Source: Opisthorchis felineus (Eukaryota; Platyhelminthes; Trematoda; Opisthorchiida; Opisthorchiidae). From it: a stretch of 64,000 nucleotides of DNA. A program made the position numbers and the translations under genes. Positions 14,521-28,039 of this stretch are shown here, one piece after another; position 1 is the stretch's first letter, and each line of letters starts with the position of its first letter. The DNA lies in assembly GCA_004794785.1 (NCBI GenBank), contig SJOL01006409.1:278714-342713 (forward strand), read 5' to 3'. The notes below the pieces were generated by a model, which saw nothing but the letters and a program-made list of their open reading frames with translations, was not told where the DNA came from and searched no databases.

Positions 14521-14712
14521 TTAATTAATCGCCACAGTGGGCCGGGAATGTAATCCGGCATCGTAGTTCTCATCGTGATTTTGAAATACAGACTTCACAT
14601 TATCCCTCAAGCGCTTTAATTTTCTGGTGTAAACGAACGGATCACTCTGTTTGCTTTTATCTGTAATAGGTCCATCCAAAACAGCCTCCCCGTCTGGCAC
14701 TATTAACGCCAT
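14521..14712 (-). CDS. Candidate small protein or first exon (63 residues), unrecognised
   Basis: ATG in good context (GGCATGG) at 14712, with an in-frame TGA shortly upstream. The product starts MALIVPDGEAVLDG and is charged and hydrophilic, with a basic run (TRKLKRLRDNVKS); it has no Cys and no membrane segment and ends at TAA. Its composition is more protein-like than that of most short frames here. A donor-like AAT|GTGAAG inside it could make it a first exon. I recognise no family. No clear promoter or poly-A signal supports it on the minus strand; TATATAAA at 14776-14783 faces the other way. It may be chance. Confidence 0.3.
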   Translation of the reverse strand: MALIVPDGEAVLDGPITDKSKQSDPFVYTRKLKRLRDNVKSVFQNHDENYDAGLHSRPTVAIN

Positions 14713-17700
14713 GCCGTTTGTTCGTTTTCATTGTTCCTAAAGTTCCCACTGTGTGCATGTCTCGTCTGCTTAGAGTATATAAATTTTGCGCATGTATTAA
14801 TCACTGTCTAATAAAATTTCCTCATCAGAGCACCTTGGAGTAAAGTCTTGACATCACTATGAAACCACATTGTTAGAAATATCGCAAAACAGACGTGTTT
14901 TTGTCAATGATAAGAATGGTCATCCTATGCGGAGCCCTCTGAATTGAGATCGTCTTATTTTATCACTACCTCTTGTGTTCTCTTTCGTGTTTCCCCCAAA
15001 TGTGACTTGGTCCGTTAACTGTTTCTTTTTAGTCCCAGAAAGAAACACTCTCAAATTAGGCCAACAGAGAGGCTCCCCGTGAATGACCTTCTTTCGAGTG
15101 AACGGCAAACACGAGATCAGTTTGATGTCCGGTGGCAATCATTGGTTCAGATCGGTTACGCTACTCTACAGACTGTTCCTGATAGAAATGAATTTCACTG
15201 TTCGCCTGCATCTAGCCAGAACTCTTTGTTTGGTGTAGTGAAATGCATTTGTCAGCTAGATAAACATAACCCAGCTAACATAGTTGCAACCAATTTGTGA
15301 AGGTGTTTCATTCCAGCTGGATATTGCTGAAGCTCGCTGACAGATTTACAAGTACACCGCGTTCGAGTTCCTATTTTGTGCTCGTCCGTTCTAGCGAGTC
15401 GAAGCTTATTCCAATGACACTTCTGATGAACGCGAATTGATACACTCTAAAGGTAGTAACGAACAGGGACTTACTTTGAATCCACCGTGGGCTTATGCAT
15501 TCATTCATTGGGGTCATGATGAGCCGGTGGTTGACGCTCAAACTTAATGACCGATTGACCATGATTGGTATCCAACCACGACATCCCGATTGCTACTGCT
15601 TAGTCTTGGACAACCTGGCAATGTCTCAGTCCCTGTGCTTCCTTCGCGTGGCGTGGCAGTTAAGTACCAACAGAGTGTTGAAGCGTTGAGTGTCCGTCTG
15701 AAAAATAGACATTTTCACTATGTATAAGGCTATGTGACCCTAAGGCTACGGGTGTTTTTCAGTGTATATGCAAGATGCTAAGCTTCATTCTTCCTACCTC
15801 ATGCAGCTTTCAAATAAAAGTTTGCGATGGCTTTCCTTGGACTTGATGCATTTTCACATACAATTAATGTCTTGAATCCAATGGCCTTTGAGTGAAAGAA
15901 ATGTGTCTCACTACCGAGTTATCAACACACTCATATCCGTATGTTCTAGCAGGCTTGACTCATCCTGCTGAAGGAAAACAACTCCTTTAGAATGGCCGTC
16001 GACCAAGTATTCACGCCACTGTTTGAATGATACGATCAGTAAAGTTCACCCAATCGGCAAAATGTGACGATTTTTCTCATTCTGTTATCAACTAAGGCAG
16101 CTTTTGCATTTGACTGTCACTTGTAAACGAGATGCTGAAGGTTTTGCAAAGCTATAAGTTTACCCGTTTGCTTCGCTGAAGTAGACCGCAGTTTTGAGCG
16201 TTCTAGGTTACAAAAACTGTTTGAGTGTATCCGTTCGGTTGTTTTGTTCCTTACGCCACGTTTATTGCATAATCCAAATTTGCATTCAGCATTATTTCTT
16301 GTCGCCGGACTATTTTTTAAACCGATCGTACTTCGTAGATGCCTTCATGTTGAACTGAACAACCCTAAATCTTTTTGAATGAGCCGATAAAGTCAACTTT
16401 GGGGAGTAGTTTCGCACCTTTTTGTGGCATCACCCGCCGAAATACTAATATAAGCAACTTTTTGAAGGTTCCGTCAAGTAAGTGAAGCCAGTCTATGCTA
16501 GAAAGCCGGGAAAATAGACTGTCGTTGCCTACAGGTCGAAGTCTCCAATAAATTCCCCAAATCTCCCCACGCTGTTAACAATCAGCGCTTCTTTTAGGAT
16601 TCATAATAATTTCTACGAGTGACACAAAAATTGACAGTTTTGTGACCCAGGGAAGAGTTGTCCTTTTCAGTAACACATGAAGTGCTTGCTGCGTTGCTAT
16701 CAGGTATCCCAGCCGAGGTGATCAAATGCAGTACAGTAAGCATTACTCACACTGGACAACAGGGCGATCGTCTCGGCTTACGGTACTAATTCACTCTAAC
16801 AAGCACACTGATGTAATTGTTAACGAGAAATTTTAAAATCCACTGGTTGTGATTCTGTTTTCTTTGTAACTACAACGGGGTTTTGGTTTTATCTCATGTG
16901 ATGAATACCATACGGTAAAATAACACGCAATGGAAAGTCACTCATCAGTAGATTAAATGAGGGTTGTCGACGGTTGTGTTGTCGAAGGCCAATCCATGCC
17001 AATACTGTTGAGTGTTTCGGCGAAAAACTGGGAAAGAGTTGAAATTACAATGGGGAAATGAATGATAAACCTATCAGGGGAGAATATATTCACCGTATCC
17101 CGTAGCGTTTACATTTCTTCGAAATCATTCCCAAATATAGCAAGCTCAAAGGTAGCGAGATTTGCGTCAGAATGCATCTGATGTTTATTTGAAGAAGCAA
17201 CGCAGTTAAAAATTCCTGATGTCAGTTTTTCGTGTACGATGGTAGATAGTAATCAAACAAAGTTATCTCCAGTTGCATCTGCAGAAGGATCAACTGGTCC
17301 TACTGACCACAATTTATTCATCAAAACCTGAATTTTTTTAAAATCATTTCGCTAAAACATCATCGTGTAAAACAACATTTATTCAGGTGCAACTCTCATG
17401 TGATGCCTATTTCTGACCGACTGTTGCACGCAGCATTAGACTTTCATAGTTCTTCATGAGCGGCTCTCAAGGTTGTTTACAGTTATGCAATTCTTTGCCA
17501 TTTTCCACGGCGTCCACAGGTGCCGTATTAAGGAAAATAAATTGTCGCCTGGGATGCCATTCCAAATACCATTTTTGTGGCGAATTCGAAACACTAATTT
17601 AGCGGAGCATAGTCGGTTGAGGAAATTCAAAGAAGAGATTCAACTGGTCCTTGAAAACAGTTATTCTTAAACTAAAATCCAGCTGAGTCCTAAATTTAAT

Positions 17701-18587
17701 TTAATGTAATTCTTCAATGAACAGCTAATTTATTGTGTACCGAATGGGGGCCCATAAACAGATCTAGATTAACAAAAATCGAGGGGCTACGCACACCCAA
17801 TAAAATCGAATAGGTGTGAAAGCAGTTGGAGGTTGCCAGAATGAATTCAACAATCTTGTAAGTAGTATCCTATTAACAAAATGGGACTTTCATTCGTACT
17901 AGCTTTTAAAGGATTAGGCAGCAAAGCTAGTGGCATGGCATTTGTTCACGCAACCCAAACCGCCCTGACCGGCCCACATTCCCACAAGTTTGCTTGCACC
18001 TATACAAACCCAATCATAGTGAAGCCTCTTTCGGGTTATCTCGAAACGCATTCTATTGCACTTTCTTATATGTCGTTTTGCGTGCCGGAAAGCTTGTCTT
18101 AAATGGCGCAAAATTAAGCTGAAGTCGATTTAATTACAACAGTGCGAATTACCAATTTTATTTCTGTCTTATTATTGACCAAGTACAATGCACACATCAT
18201 ATACAATGACCACCGATAAATCACATGTGGGCGGGTTGTTCTTTCTTTGTCAGGTTCACGTTTTCTCTCTCGATGATAAACCAGGTGTAATTGCCTCCCT
18301 TGTTATTGAGAAGCATTTTCAACACTATCACATGTGTAATAATGGATATTTTGTAAAGTTTCATCCAGACACACACAAATGGGCAACACAAGCAGTTAGA
18401 ACCCTCCGATTGACTGCTTTGAAGTAGAAAACGTTCCTAACAAAATACTCTCATAGGATCAAACCAGACTATACTCAACCTGATCCCCCGTGGGAGCATA
18501 GCCACACGGGTTCAGGGGCTATAACCAGGTGGAGACATACTCGGTGATATTTATTTATTCACACATTCAGTAGGCCAGATTACCGTT

Positions 18588-18665
18588 GCGTGGCTAATGG
18601 CCGAGTGGTAAACTTTCGGAATTTTATTGCCCTTCGTCGCTCAAGTTGCTTCCATTGTGACCCAA
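18588..18665 (+). repeat. Possible tRNA-like A box remnant
   Basis: GTGGCTAATGGCCGAGTGGT is a strong match to the 5' half of a Leu/Ser-type tRNA. No proper B box follows (only GTCGCTCAAGTTGC), and the arms do not fold, so it is not a tRNA gene. Confidence 0.25.
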
Positions 18666-21600
18666 TGCGACATAGCAAAACATTGTGGATTTTGCATTGA
18701 AGAAGCCATTCAGGAATTTTGCCTCTAAATACGAACTGTGTATCTGACGATTTTTCTGATTTTTTGGAAGCCATTGCGGATATATGCTTTTTCATTCTAA
18801 ATATGGTGGATAATTCATACGGTCCAAAAAACGATATTTAACAAATAACGTGAACTTCAATGTGCTGTGGAAGCCATTTATTCGTTAAAATGTAGAAAGT
18901 CGGGTAACTGTCTTAATTTCAAAGAAGCATTTCTTTATATTCAAGCAATTTGCAACTGCTGAAGCGCCAACTCTTGTGTAGCTGGTTGAGGGACACACAG
19001 GAAATACTGAGACAGGGGTCTGTGTCAGCCGCTGTGAGAAAAATGTGGTGTCTGCCATATTTATGGCACGAATTTTCAAAATGTTTGGAAAACACGATGC
19101 TTCTAGAACTAGGTCGTCAGAGTAGCAACCGTTAGGATCGATGCAGCTGTTCCTAATGTACCACGATTGTGCTTCTGATCCGTTGAAATTAATTACTTTC
19201 AAACACTAACCCAACTGTACGAAAAAGCCATACTTTTTAAAGTTCCAGAATACCTAATGCACCGAACTGCCCACGTCACTGTGGCCATTTTAACTAAATT
19301 TTTTGCACTACATTTCAAAAACAAACTCTTTCAGAAACTCTTTTTTGCATGCCAAATCTCTGTAGTTTTTCCTCAGTCACGTCCTTGTTTTTTGCTCACT
19401 AATGGCGGAACACTTCACTGGAAAACTATCGACATTTACATAACTCACTGATATTTCGCGCTAGGTTTAGAGCACAGTGACCTCAAATGTTTCCCGATGT
19501 TCTTCCTTTCGCTGTCGCTGCCAACACCTCATTGAATTTGCATGTGAACCATGCTCACTAAATTATAGGCACTGTAGACAAAATTTGCATGAAAGGATAC
19601 ACGATTTCAGCCGTCTTTAGTGATGAATGTTGCAACCACTATACTGGAAATGTGCTCCAATTAAGGCGAAATTCCGAGGGGACCTCCTACAACCAGAAGC
19701 TTGTAGCTACTTGCAAAATCATTTTTGTGACTTGCTGGCATTGTTTTGCTGAGTCAGTCTGTGAACCACTTTTTTCAATGGAAAGCAGATCGTCCGCAGC
19801 TACAACAGCCCCGACCTGTAAAACCCGAACAAGAACAGCTGCCACAGGGGATTTTCCCTTTTCTAAAATTGTCTAGTGCAGCAAATCTTTCAACCAGGAT
19901 AAGACTTATTTGTGAGAAATTGGGGATTATTTAGAAACGTTAGCGTTTCCAACCAAAAACACACTGGATGGGATCAAAATGTGCACTGCTAATAAGGTGC
20001 AAAAAAAGTTATGAAACGAGCCTGGCCAGCAAGAATGGTAATGCTAATTTATCCTTCAAGCTGAAAGCCAACTGCATCGTCAGTAGCTGACCACATCCAA
20101 GATTACTGATATTGAAAGCATCAACAACTCTGACGCCATAGCAATACTACAGCATTCGGGACATACCAGTGTGTATGGATGTGTGGACTTTTATATACAG
20201 TACAGTGGTGTGAAAAGACAAGTTTGCGGACGGCCACTGAATGCAGTTAGGTGAACAATCTCAATGAGACCGCCATTTCACTGTGATTACATACGTTATG
20301 ATTTCATTCTACGAACGACAGATTGGATGGACTGACTAGTAAATCTTGTTCTCATTAGTTGTCCCCTACGTGTGTGGTTGTCATTGCGGTCCCAAAAATC
20401 TGGCTGCTTCAACTGTCTAGTTCCGGTTGGGAACTCGTTGACCGGAAGAATAATCTTGTTTATAATCACCGATTTTTTTCATTCGTCATTGAACTGAGTA
20501 GCTGTATTTGCTTTACCGAGGCTGCTCATTATTAAAGGCGCATTTGTTTACAAATAAATTTATGTTTGAGGCTCGTCTTGATTTTTTGCTCTGTTATCTT
20601 TGGCGCTGTATTAATCTCAGCACACGAATTATCCTCTGATGTTCATATCGACTTAGTGACCCAAACCATTTCGACTGCGTGTCGACTCGAGACTTATTGC
20701 ACTGATAGAGTTTATAGGAATTTTCCAGTTGTTCGCTAGATCCTGCGTTTACCGTTAGCCGCGTACTTGCTTGAGACAGTTATCCTTTCAGGCCACCGAC
20801 CAGAAGATAAGTCAAAACACCTACTCATGCAGTGCAGGTAACCGAACTTAATTCCGGCGAGTAAAAATTGCAATGTGTGCTACAGGAAAGTTTGTACGAT
20901 ATAAGCGTCGTTAGTAACCAGAAAGAATATCATTCACAGCTACTTCAAAAGTGTGCATGAAACAACGTGGATTATGAATGGAACCACAGATGCATCATGT
21001 GCCAGAAATTCAGTGGCTACTGTATTCGATTTGAGTAGCTAGACAATAGACAAAACATATAAACCGAATCCCCCGAATAACGTGATGTTCGCCACAGCAG
21101 ACACGATGATCACACATAGAGCCTGCTTTGTTTTAAGCAAGTGTTTTTTGCAATTGTGATGGTTTAGGGTTCTCAGATTTAGCCGAAGATAAATCAGCAA
21201 CCAGGAACTAGCGACATGTGGACTTTGGCACGAACTCTGAACTTGCTCGTGCTGCACCTGAAATCGATGAGCTTGTCAGCATAGAGCATTTCTACCCGAT
21301 GCATGATAAGTTGCTCATTTAAACCGACTGATAACTCTTAAACGCCAGAGGTTTTGCCTTTCTTAAAATCAAAAGGTCTGAGTATGAGTAAAACCAATAA
21401 TAATGAAATGCTGGTGAGCTGAGTCCAACATTTTCATTCAAATCATCACACGTGAGAAGAATGTTTTACCTGTGAAGTCCATTCAGCCGCACAGAAAACA
21501 CTAATGGTTTGCTGTAATAAGTGCGGCAAAATTAGTAAAATCGAAGGTTTATGCTGGTCCTGAGAACTAATTTAAACGGCCAAGGTCCTTTTATGTCCTA

Positions 21601-24600
21601 AAGAATGACTGAAATATTCCACGAAGGGCCCGGAGTAACACCTCCTGGACAGACTCACTTCATATTAAGTGAGTTGTGCAAAATTTGCATAGCTATGGTG
21701 CTAAGGCTTTATTTTCAGTCACCAGTATGGAGCTAACGTTTGTGTTTATAATTGCATTTTCAGGCAAAATGCAGTATGTTATGGGATCATTCACTGGAAT
21801 TAGTAGTCTCGTTTTTAACCCCCTACAACAGAGTACCAAGGCTTTGTAACGTCTCTGTGACATGTGTCGCCGTTTTGAGCAGTTAAACCCAGTGTGGCAA
21901 GTAATTCGCTCCTGACAATCCGTTTTTCTACCCGAATGCGAGATAGTGACTGTGTGAGATGAACGCGAAACGGTAAATTACGCTCTTTCATACAAAGTGA
22001 ACTTACTCAAGAAGCACTGTAGAAGTCAAAATATACTTAAGCTTCAGTTTTTCAGGGAAGCTGTAAGAATACTTCGCCGTACTTGATGATATTTATAACT
22101 TTAGGGGCAGTCATCAGTGTGATATATTTTTGTAAACAGTTGATCTTCGAGTTTCAATTAATGAGAAATACAGAAGCGCAGAACTCTTGGTGCACCTTGC
22201 TAGTGGAAAAAAAGCGTGTTATTTCCTTTGAACTTGGTACTGTCAGCAGAACCTTGCCGCTATGGTATATGCATCGCTTTTTTGTCTGCAGAAAAGCTCC
22301 TTAATTTTTTTTTGAGTGACCGAATTCCGAACACAGATAGGTTTATTGACGGAGTAGAAGAGAATATTGATAGCTCATTTTGTTATGTTGGCCGGCGGTT
22401 TATTCGCTGACTCAGGCAGTTTGGGTGCAAGTGTATTATCTCCAGTCTAGCTGATATCATCTTTGTGAGTTGGAAGGAAACTTTTAGCCTCAACACACTT
22501 CCACCCACAGCACAATGAGTATGCCAGTTAGACTGGTCTTGAAGCATTCGTAACGAAACTGCTCAGCGCAGCTAACAAACAAACGGCCAGATTTATCAAC
22601 CCTTTGGATTTATATACCCAGGAAATCTGTTTGAGAAACAGAGTATAAAAAACGATACGACAATTCGGTGAACAAGTGCGGGGGATGCCAACTGGATAGC
22701 GAATAAAACTGTGGTCTAACTGAATCCCAGCCTCCGGCTGAACTTGAGTCTTCTTATTACATTCTAATAAGCTGCGCACAATAAATGATAATTAACCGCA
22801 ACCAAGTAGTATATACTGAGTTCAAGTAGTAGGGTATTTTTCCACATGAGGAGTCGTTCCAGGTAATGATCTGGCGGTAACGGCCTGTGTTGAGACTGAG
22901 TGGCGCAGCAATCTACAAAATACCTTTTTACCGCTCCCGTCAATAGCTTTACTTGTACTTACAGCACTAAGGAATCCCGTAGACTGTTGCATTGTGTAAC
23001 CCTTGGAATACAAATTGTGGTCGAACTCGTCGAAAATAGTCGTTCTTTAAAACCGCTGGCAAAATACGTGTAAATTAGAGAGTAAGTTAAATTTGATACA
23101 TATATAAATGCGTCAACCCTGTATGTCCATTCAAATCACTCAGGCTCTCAGGCAACTTCGAACGGAGGCGCATGTTTAACGGAGCCGTAATGTCATCGGT
23201 CTTATTTCAAAAGGCCGCCAAACACAGGCCAATTTGAGTGCTGAAAATGCTGTTTTGCTGTCAGTAAGGGTTCGGCCGGGAGTAAGTTGACCAGCAATAA
23301 ACTGAGCAACTCAGGATTGTGATGCATACCTACCGGTGTAAGGAGGGAAACCCTTCGCTGCGAAGTTGTTTGTTAGAAAACGCCAACTAAACGGTTACAG
23401 ACTATTGGACAGGAAGATTAAACTCTCATTTGCATGTTGTTTTCAAAAACGGAATATCCATCTTCTTCTCGAACGCGTCTTCTTGAACTCTCCTGAATAT
23501 TTATTGACTATCGCACAATTGCAAGCAAAAACTGCAAAGTAGTTCCACAAATTCCGTAATAAATCCCACCTTCCATTAGATCAAGGCGAAGTTACGAGAA
23601 CACACATAATACTCGCATGCCTCATCAGTAGTACCCACCGTTACGCCGTTATAGAAGTGAAACACAACGTAAAGTAGTGGATTGCTCGGCTCTCACTTTC
23701 GCATTCAACACAACAGTTGTGCGTTACTCAAAGCTCGCCCGAAATTTTGTGTAGACTGCTGCCAGAAGTTGCCACCATAGTTTCAGAATAGCACTTCCAG
23801 GTGATATGGAACGCATTCGTAAAGCTGCTAATTTCTCGTGCAAGAAATGAATAATAAGCAACGTGTCGTTCACCTCCTGTGAATGGATGGCAAAAGTTTG
23901 TATTACAGCCGAGGTTTTCAAACGTCCTTTGTTTGCTGGTACTGAAGAGTCAGTAGAAAATGCTCAGATTCCTCTGGAGAGCCTAAAATTTCACTACAAC
24001 GTACGAAATCTAACTCGATATATCTAAAGGAACAAACCCACTTGGGTCATGCGTTTAGGAATTATCAGGGCTGCTGCTAGAGTAGGCACGAAATTCGTCA
24101 AGTTGGTGAGACAGGTCACCATCCCGTTTTAAAACATCGACTGGAGATGACCTAATTTCTTAAATTGACTCATATGACGCTCATACCCACCATAGTCATT
24201 TCCCAAATGTGTCGGACTCTCTTTGTTCCGTCTTGACCACATCCTACATTCTATGAATAAGCTTTCCATTTTCCAAAACATCCTTCTACAGACATTCGAG
24301 TCGGTGGCTGAATGAGTGGGTAGGTTATTGGTGATGTCGTTCTTTCGTTTTACAAAAACAATGTAATGTATACATTCGGAGACAAACTTATCTCTCGGGA
24401 AATCTCTTGCTTGGGTGTTCGACCTAAGTATGACCTTTGTTTTTTGTTGGCAAAAACCTTGACCCTCACTTGTTGAATGATATTCACTAAGCCCTTTTTT
24501 GTAAATTGATATGAGTGAACAGAAGACTCGAACAAACCTTGAACGTTGATTAGCAGTCAGATGTGCACTGCAAACCGTCCCTTGGAATTAAGGTGACTTG

Positions 24601-24612
24601 AAAAATGAGACG

Positions 24613-24785
24613 TGATGCACTACTCATAAGGTTGCTGAAAATTCTTCGACAGCCCACGGCTGGTTTCTCCCTTCTTGGGGCTCATCAGGTAGGCGCAGTC
24701 CCCGAGTTTCCGTCAACCTTATGTTCTACTTGAGACCAAATTGCACGAAAACAGCGAAATACACTCATTTGCAAACAAATTTGGT
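24613..24785 (+). repeat. Dispersed repeat R1, near full-length copy
   Basis: It matches, inverted, the sequence at 40276-40425 and extends into that at 39868-39988. Landmarks in order are CTCATAAGGTTGCTGAAAAT, CGACAGCCCACGGCTGGTTT, CTTCTTGGGGCTCATCAGG, then GCGAAATACACTCATTTG. There is no coding potential. The copy length of about 170 bp and the wide dispersal suggest a SINE or the tail of a larger retroelement. Confidence 0.7.
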
Positions 24786-27174
24786 TATCGGATACAGTAC
24801 CCACTATTTCGAATTCCATTAGTACGTCAAAATTTCTGCGTTTGCACTTCCACTACAGGTTTCTAGAACATTAAGGTGATTACTCACCTCGCTTTGTTTC
24901 TAAACCGAAAAACCCTTATTAGACGGTCACAGGACCATGGCTCCAAAACGATTGTATAATTTCCGCGGTAACGTAGAATCCAACCAGGGTTAAGTGGTAT
25001 CAGTCAGAGTTCCGATTCTGCGTTGTTTTTCCTACTATCCATAGGCTTTCCACCGAAATGTATGGAATGGGTCACTCTCATTCATTTATAAGTCGGCAAT
25101 AATATTTGCAAGTGTTCTGAATAAGTATATGGCAGAAGTGAGACTTTGCTCGTCGGAAGATAACTGCTTTTACTCTGCCATTGCGGACCGTTAGACATAA
25201 TTGGCCGAATGAGCTTGAATAGTAATTAGATGTGCGCTGGATATATAATTTGTGTGGCCACTGACCGGTTTGGGAATCGCCAACAGCTACACGAATTTTC
25301 GATCACCGCTCAGCCCTATTAATACGGTTGGATGGGAATTATTTGGTCCAAAAAAGAACCGTAAGTTAAGGTTGGAAATATTTTCTGCCTCATGTACGTT
25401 TATGATCCACATTTGTCCGTACAGAACCTGGGTTATTTATCCGATATTTTGGTTTCCTCCAGGTGGAACTTGCATGAAAAGGAAGATTTGTGATTTGTGA
25501 TATAACACTCCTCTCGAGAATGATAAAACGTTTTGGACGGTCTACAACCAGGTTCGTCTTTTTTTCAGGCAAGCCTGATGGTGAATGTTCATCGATCTGA
25601 TCTTGTGATTAAACATCATACTGGATGAATGTGCCGATGGTGGAAGTTACAACAAAACGCCACCCGAATCCTTTGGTTGTGATATAATTAACGAAATATG
25701 CAAAGACTGACTTGTTTTAACCGAAACTATATGTGAAGACGGCAACAACCCCTTTACTAGCCCTGATCATCAGGTTCATAAGGAACAACCACATAAAGTG
25801 TACGATTGGAATCTACGCGACGTCGTTCCGACTGAAACTTGAGGGCCCTATGTAGCATATTCGATGAAGGACCATCATAAATTTGGGGAGATACTGCTTC
25901 TAGATTATATCTCACTCAATATGAGATGTTTTCAGCTCACTCACCGCCAACATAGCCTTGCTAGAAGATATCTGTTTCCGTGTTAAACCGGAGGGAGCGT
26001 TTTATCCGAGCAAACAGTTAGTGTTATCTCGACCAAATAAGTAAGAAAAAATCATGCCTTATAATAAAAAACAGAACTGCAGTACAACCCAAAGTCTGTG
26101 GTTTCAACGGATCAGGCCGTCTATAGGTCAAATTCAGGATTTACCAAGTACGATAGCCAGCAATTACTAAGAAGAAGGAAGTGAACAAATTCAGATATCC
26201 TTGTGCAGTATGTAAAATGAAATGGGTCAGGAAACCGGGATTCGACAATTTTATGGTTAGTTGATGAGATGATTCGAGACAGAGATATGCGGCAAAAATG
26301 TATCTCCTATTGGGCTTGGGTTGATTTTCAAAAATGACAACCGGTCAAATTGAAAGTGCAATCCAGGTCAACTTTTACAGCTGGGAAGGAAAGGATGCTT
26401 TTTCATCCAGTATAGAAATGCTTATGACAAGTACAATACTTCGATCATTTGTTGTAGTTAGGGTTTTTACCATCCGTGCTTAACACACAGCAGTCATCCC
26501 GAAATGCAAGATATGAGTGGTATTTGTACGACTGTCGTCTGCAACAGAATTCTTCAGTGAGAGTACATCTTACAAGAAGGTGAAAGTTTTCAAATTCTCA
26601 CGAGGATATGTGCCAGAAATTCTGACAGTGTAGCACTTACGACTCAGTACAGAAGGTGAATGAGCAAATTTTGCATTTCGAAGAAGAATGTGATTTTCAG
26701 TTTGAACTAACGCAACGCTGCGGAAATTATGAATTCAGTGCTTTTTTGTATAATAACCATGGGTGCAATTGACCAAAACGCCATCTGTGTCATTTTCCTA
26801 CCTGACATATAAATCTAACGGATTTAACCAGATCCAACATGCACACACTGTGGAACTAAAGACGAAAACCGTCCGGAAATCGAATGAGTGGATTAACAAT
26901 AGAAGTGAAGGCACAGAAAATTCCGTTGAATATATGGCCCTAAAATTAACGGGTTAAATGTTTGCATGAAGTTTAAAAAGTGGTAAGTTCAAAAGTGCTT
27001 TTAGGAAGCATCTCCTAACATAAACAGTTCACAGAAGTTATACTACATCAAATGAAAAAGTAAATCCAAAATGGTTATAACCCTGAAGTATTATTTCAGA
27101 TTTATAATATTTGCTGTAACGAAGAGTTCGTCCTGTAAGTGAAGTTAATCTATACTGAAAAGCAGATAAACACT
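24786..27174. other. No gene recognised
   Basis: Frames up to 82 codons with no motif. Nothing shared with other repeats in the window was seen. Confidence 0.55.
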
Positions 27175-27300
27175 AGGAAGAATCAGCACTGCGCATCTCC
27201 CTTAATCTCCAGGGAGTCACGAACCCACGATCTCTCAGTCAGTAGTTTGAACAATGAACCGTTCGGCCAGGAGTGTGACTATCCCGCATTAGTTTCCTCC
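27175..27300 (-). repeat. tRNA-derived SINE copy, shorter
   Basis: On the minus strand TGGCCGAACGGTTCATTG (A box) is followed by GTGGGTTCGTGACTCCC (B box) and then CAGTGCTGATTCTTCC, the family tail. It is preceded by AGTCACACTCC as in the 13-kb copy. The plus-strand frame 27139-27378 over it is a shadow. Confidence 0.5.
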
Positions 27301-27566
27301 CGCTGTTTGTTTTTCAAATGTGTTTGTTCAACAAACAGGTTGGTGGCCGTTTGTTTTCTGCCTCCAGGAACGCTTTAGCTGAACCACAGAAATCGGATTT
27401 GTATGATGTGCTAGTGCGAAAGCTTGGTGCGGAGCGACTTTGCTCATGTAGTTGAAGCCTATGACTTTTACGTTCCTCGTAAACGTAACACGTGGAAAAT
27501 TCCATGATCGCCTCGAAAATGTACGGCCCACTAGAAACTCGCCTAGCATCACCACGAATAAATGCC

Positions 27567-27896
27567 AGTTGACATTTGAGAAGAAATCGCAACATTAATC
27601 ATGATGAACATTCAGATGCACGGTTGGAACTTCAAGACCAAATATGTCGTTTACAGTTCTTTATTTCCTTCAACAGCCCCAACTCTGAAATGCTTAGCCT
27701 AATCAAAACAGTATTACATCCATCCGATGGCGTAAATCGACCAAACATCAATATAAGAGGGGCTGTGCGGACACTGCACTATAAAACGTCCAAAAGGCGG
27801 AAGCTTTCTTCAAGCAGTCGTTTCGCTACCCCGAACTCCAGCGTACAAACCAGCAAAATGCAACCGGAGAAGGCTGAAACCTTTCGTTTGTAGATC
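27567..27896 (+). other. Open frame of 105-109 codons, unrecognised, upstream of the Penelope remnant
   Basis: The plus strand is open from just after a TGA at about 27564 to a TAG at 27893. The product is polar and basic (for example TSKRRKLSSSSRFATPNSSV) and matches no domain I know. It shares strand and A-rich composition with the Penelope-like element that follows 150 bp later, so it may be a degraded upstream part of it, but it could equally be chance. No convincing splice pair was seen. Confidence 0.25.
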
Positions 27897-28039
27897 CAAC
27901 ACTATCAACCATTCTAGCCTTCTCACAAACAGACTATCGGAAGCCGAGTTAGAGCACGATGAAATTATGCAGTACTTTAGTGTCACTGCCATCCACAGCG
28001 ATTGGTCACATGTTTAACAAAAAATATATAATGAACCTA

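Larger units (their letters stand above)
13641..24612. other. Long stretch without recognised genes
   Basis: Holds only the candidate small ORF at 14521-14712 and the A-box remnant at 18588. Frames at 15495-15689 and 18885-19202 were read and gave no family. A short stem (CCCGTG with CACGGG) lies near 18486-18510. Confidence 0.55.

Noticed and set aside
14776..14783. TATATAAA as a promoter for the 14.5-kb ORF
   Set aside because: It reads as a TATA box on the plus strand, while the ORF is on minus; AT-rich matches are expected by chance.
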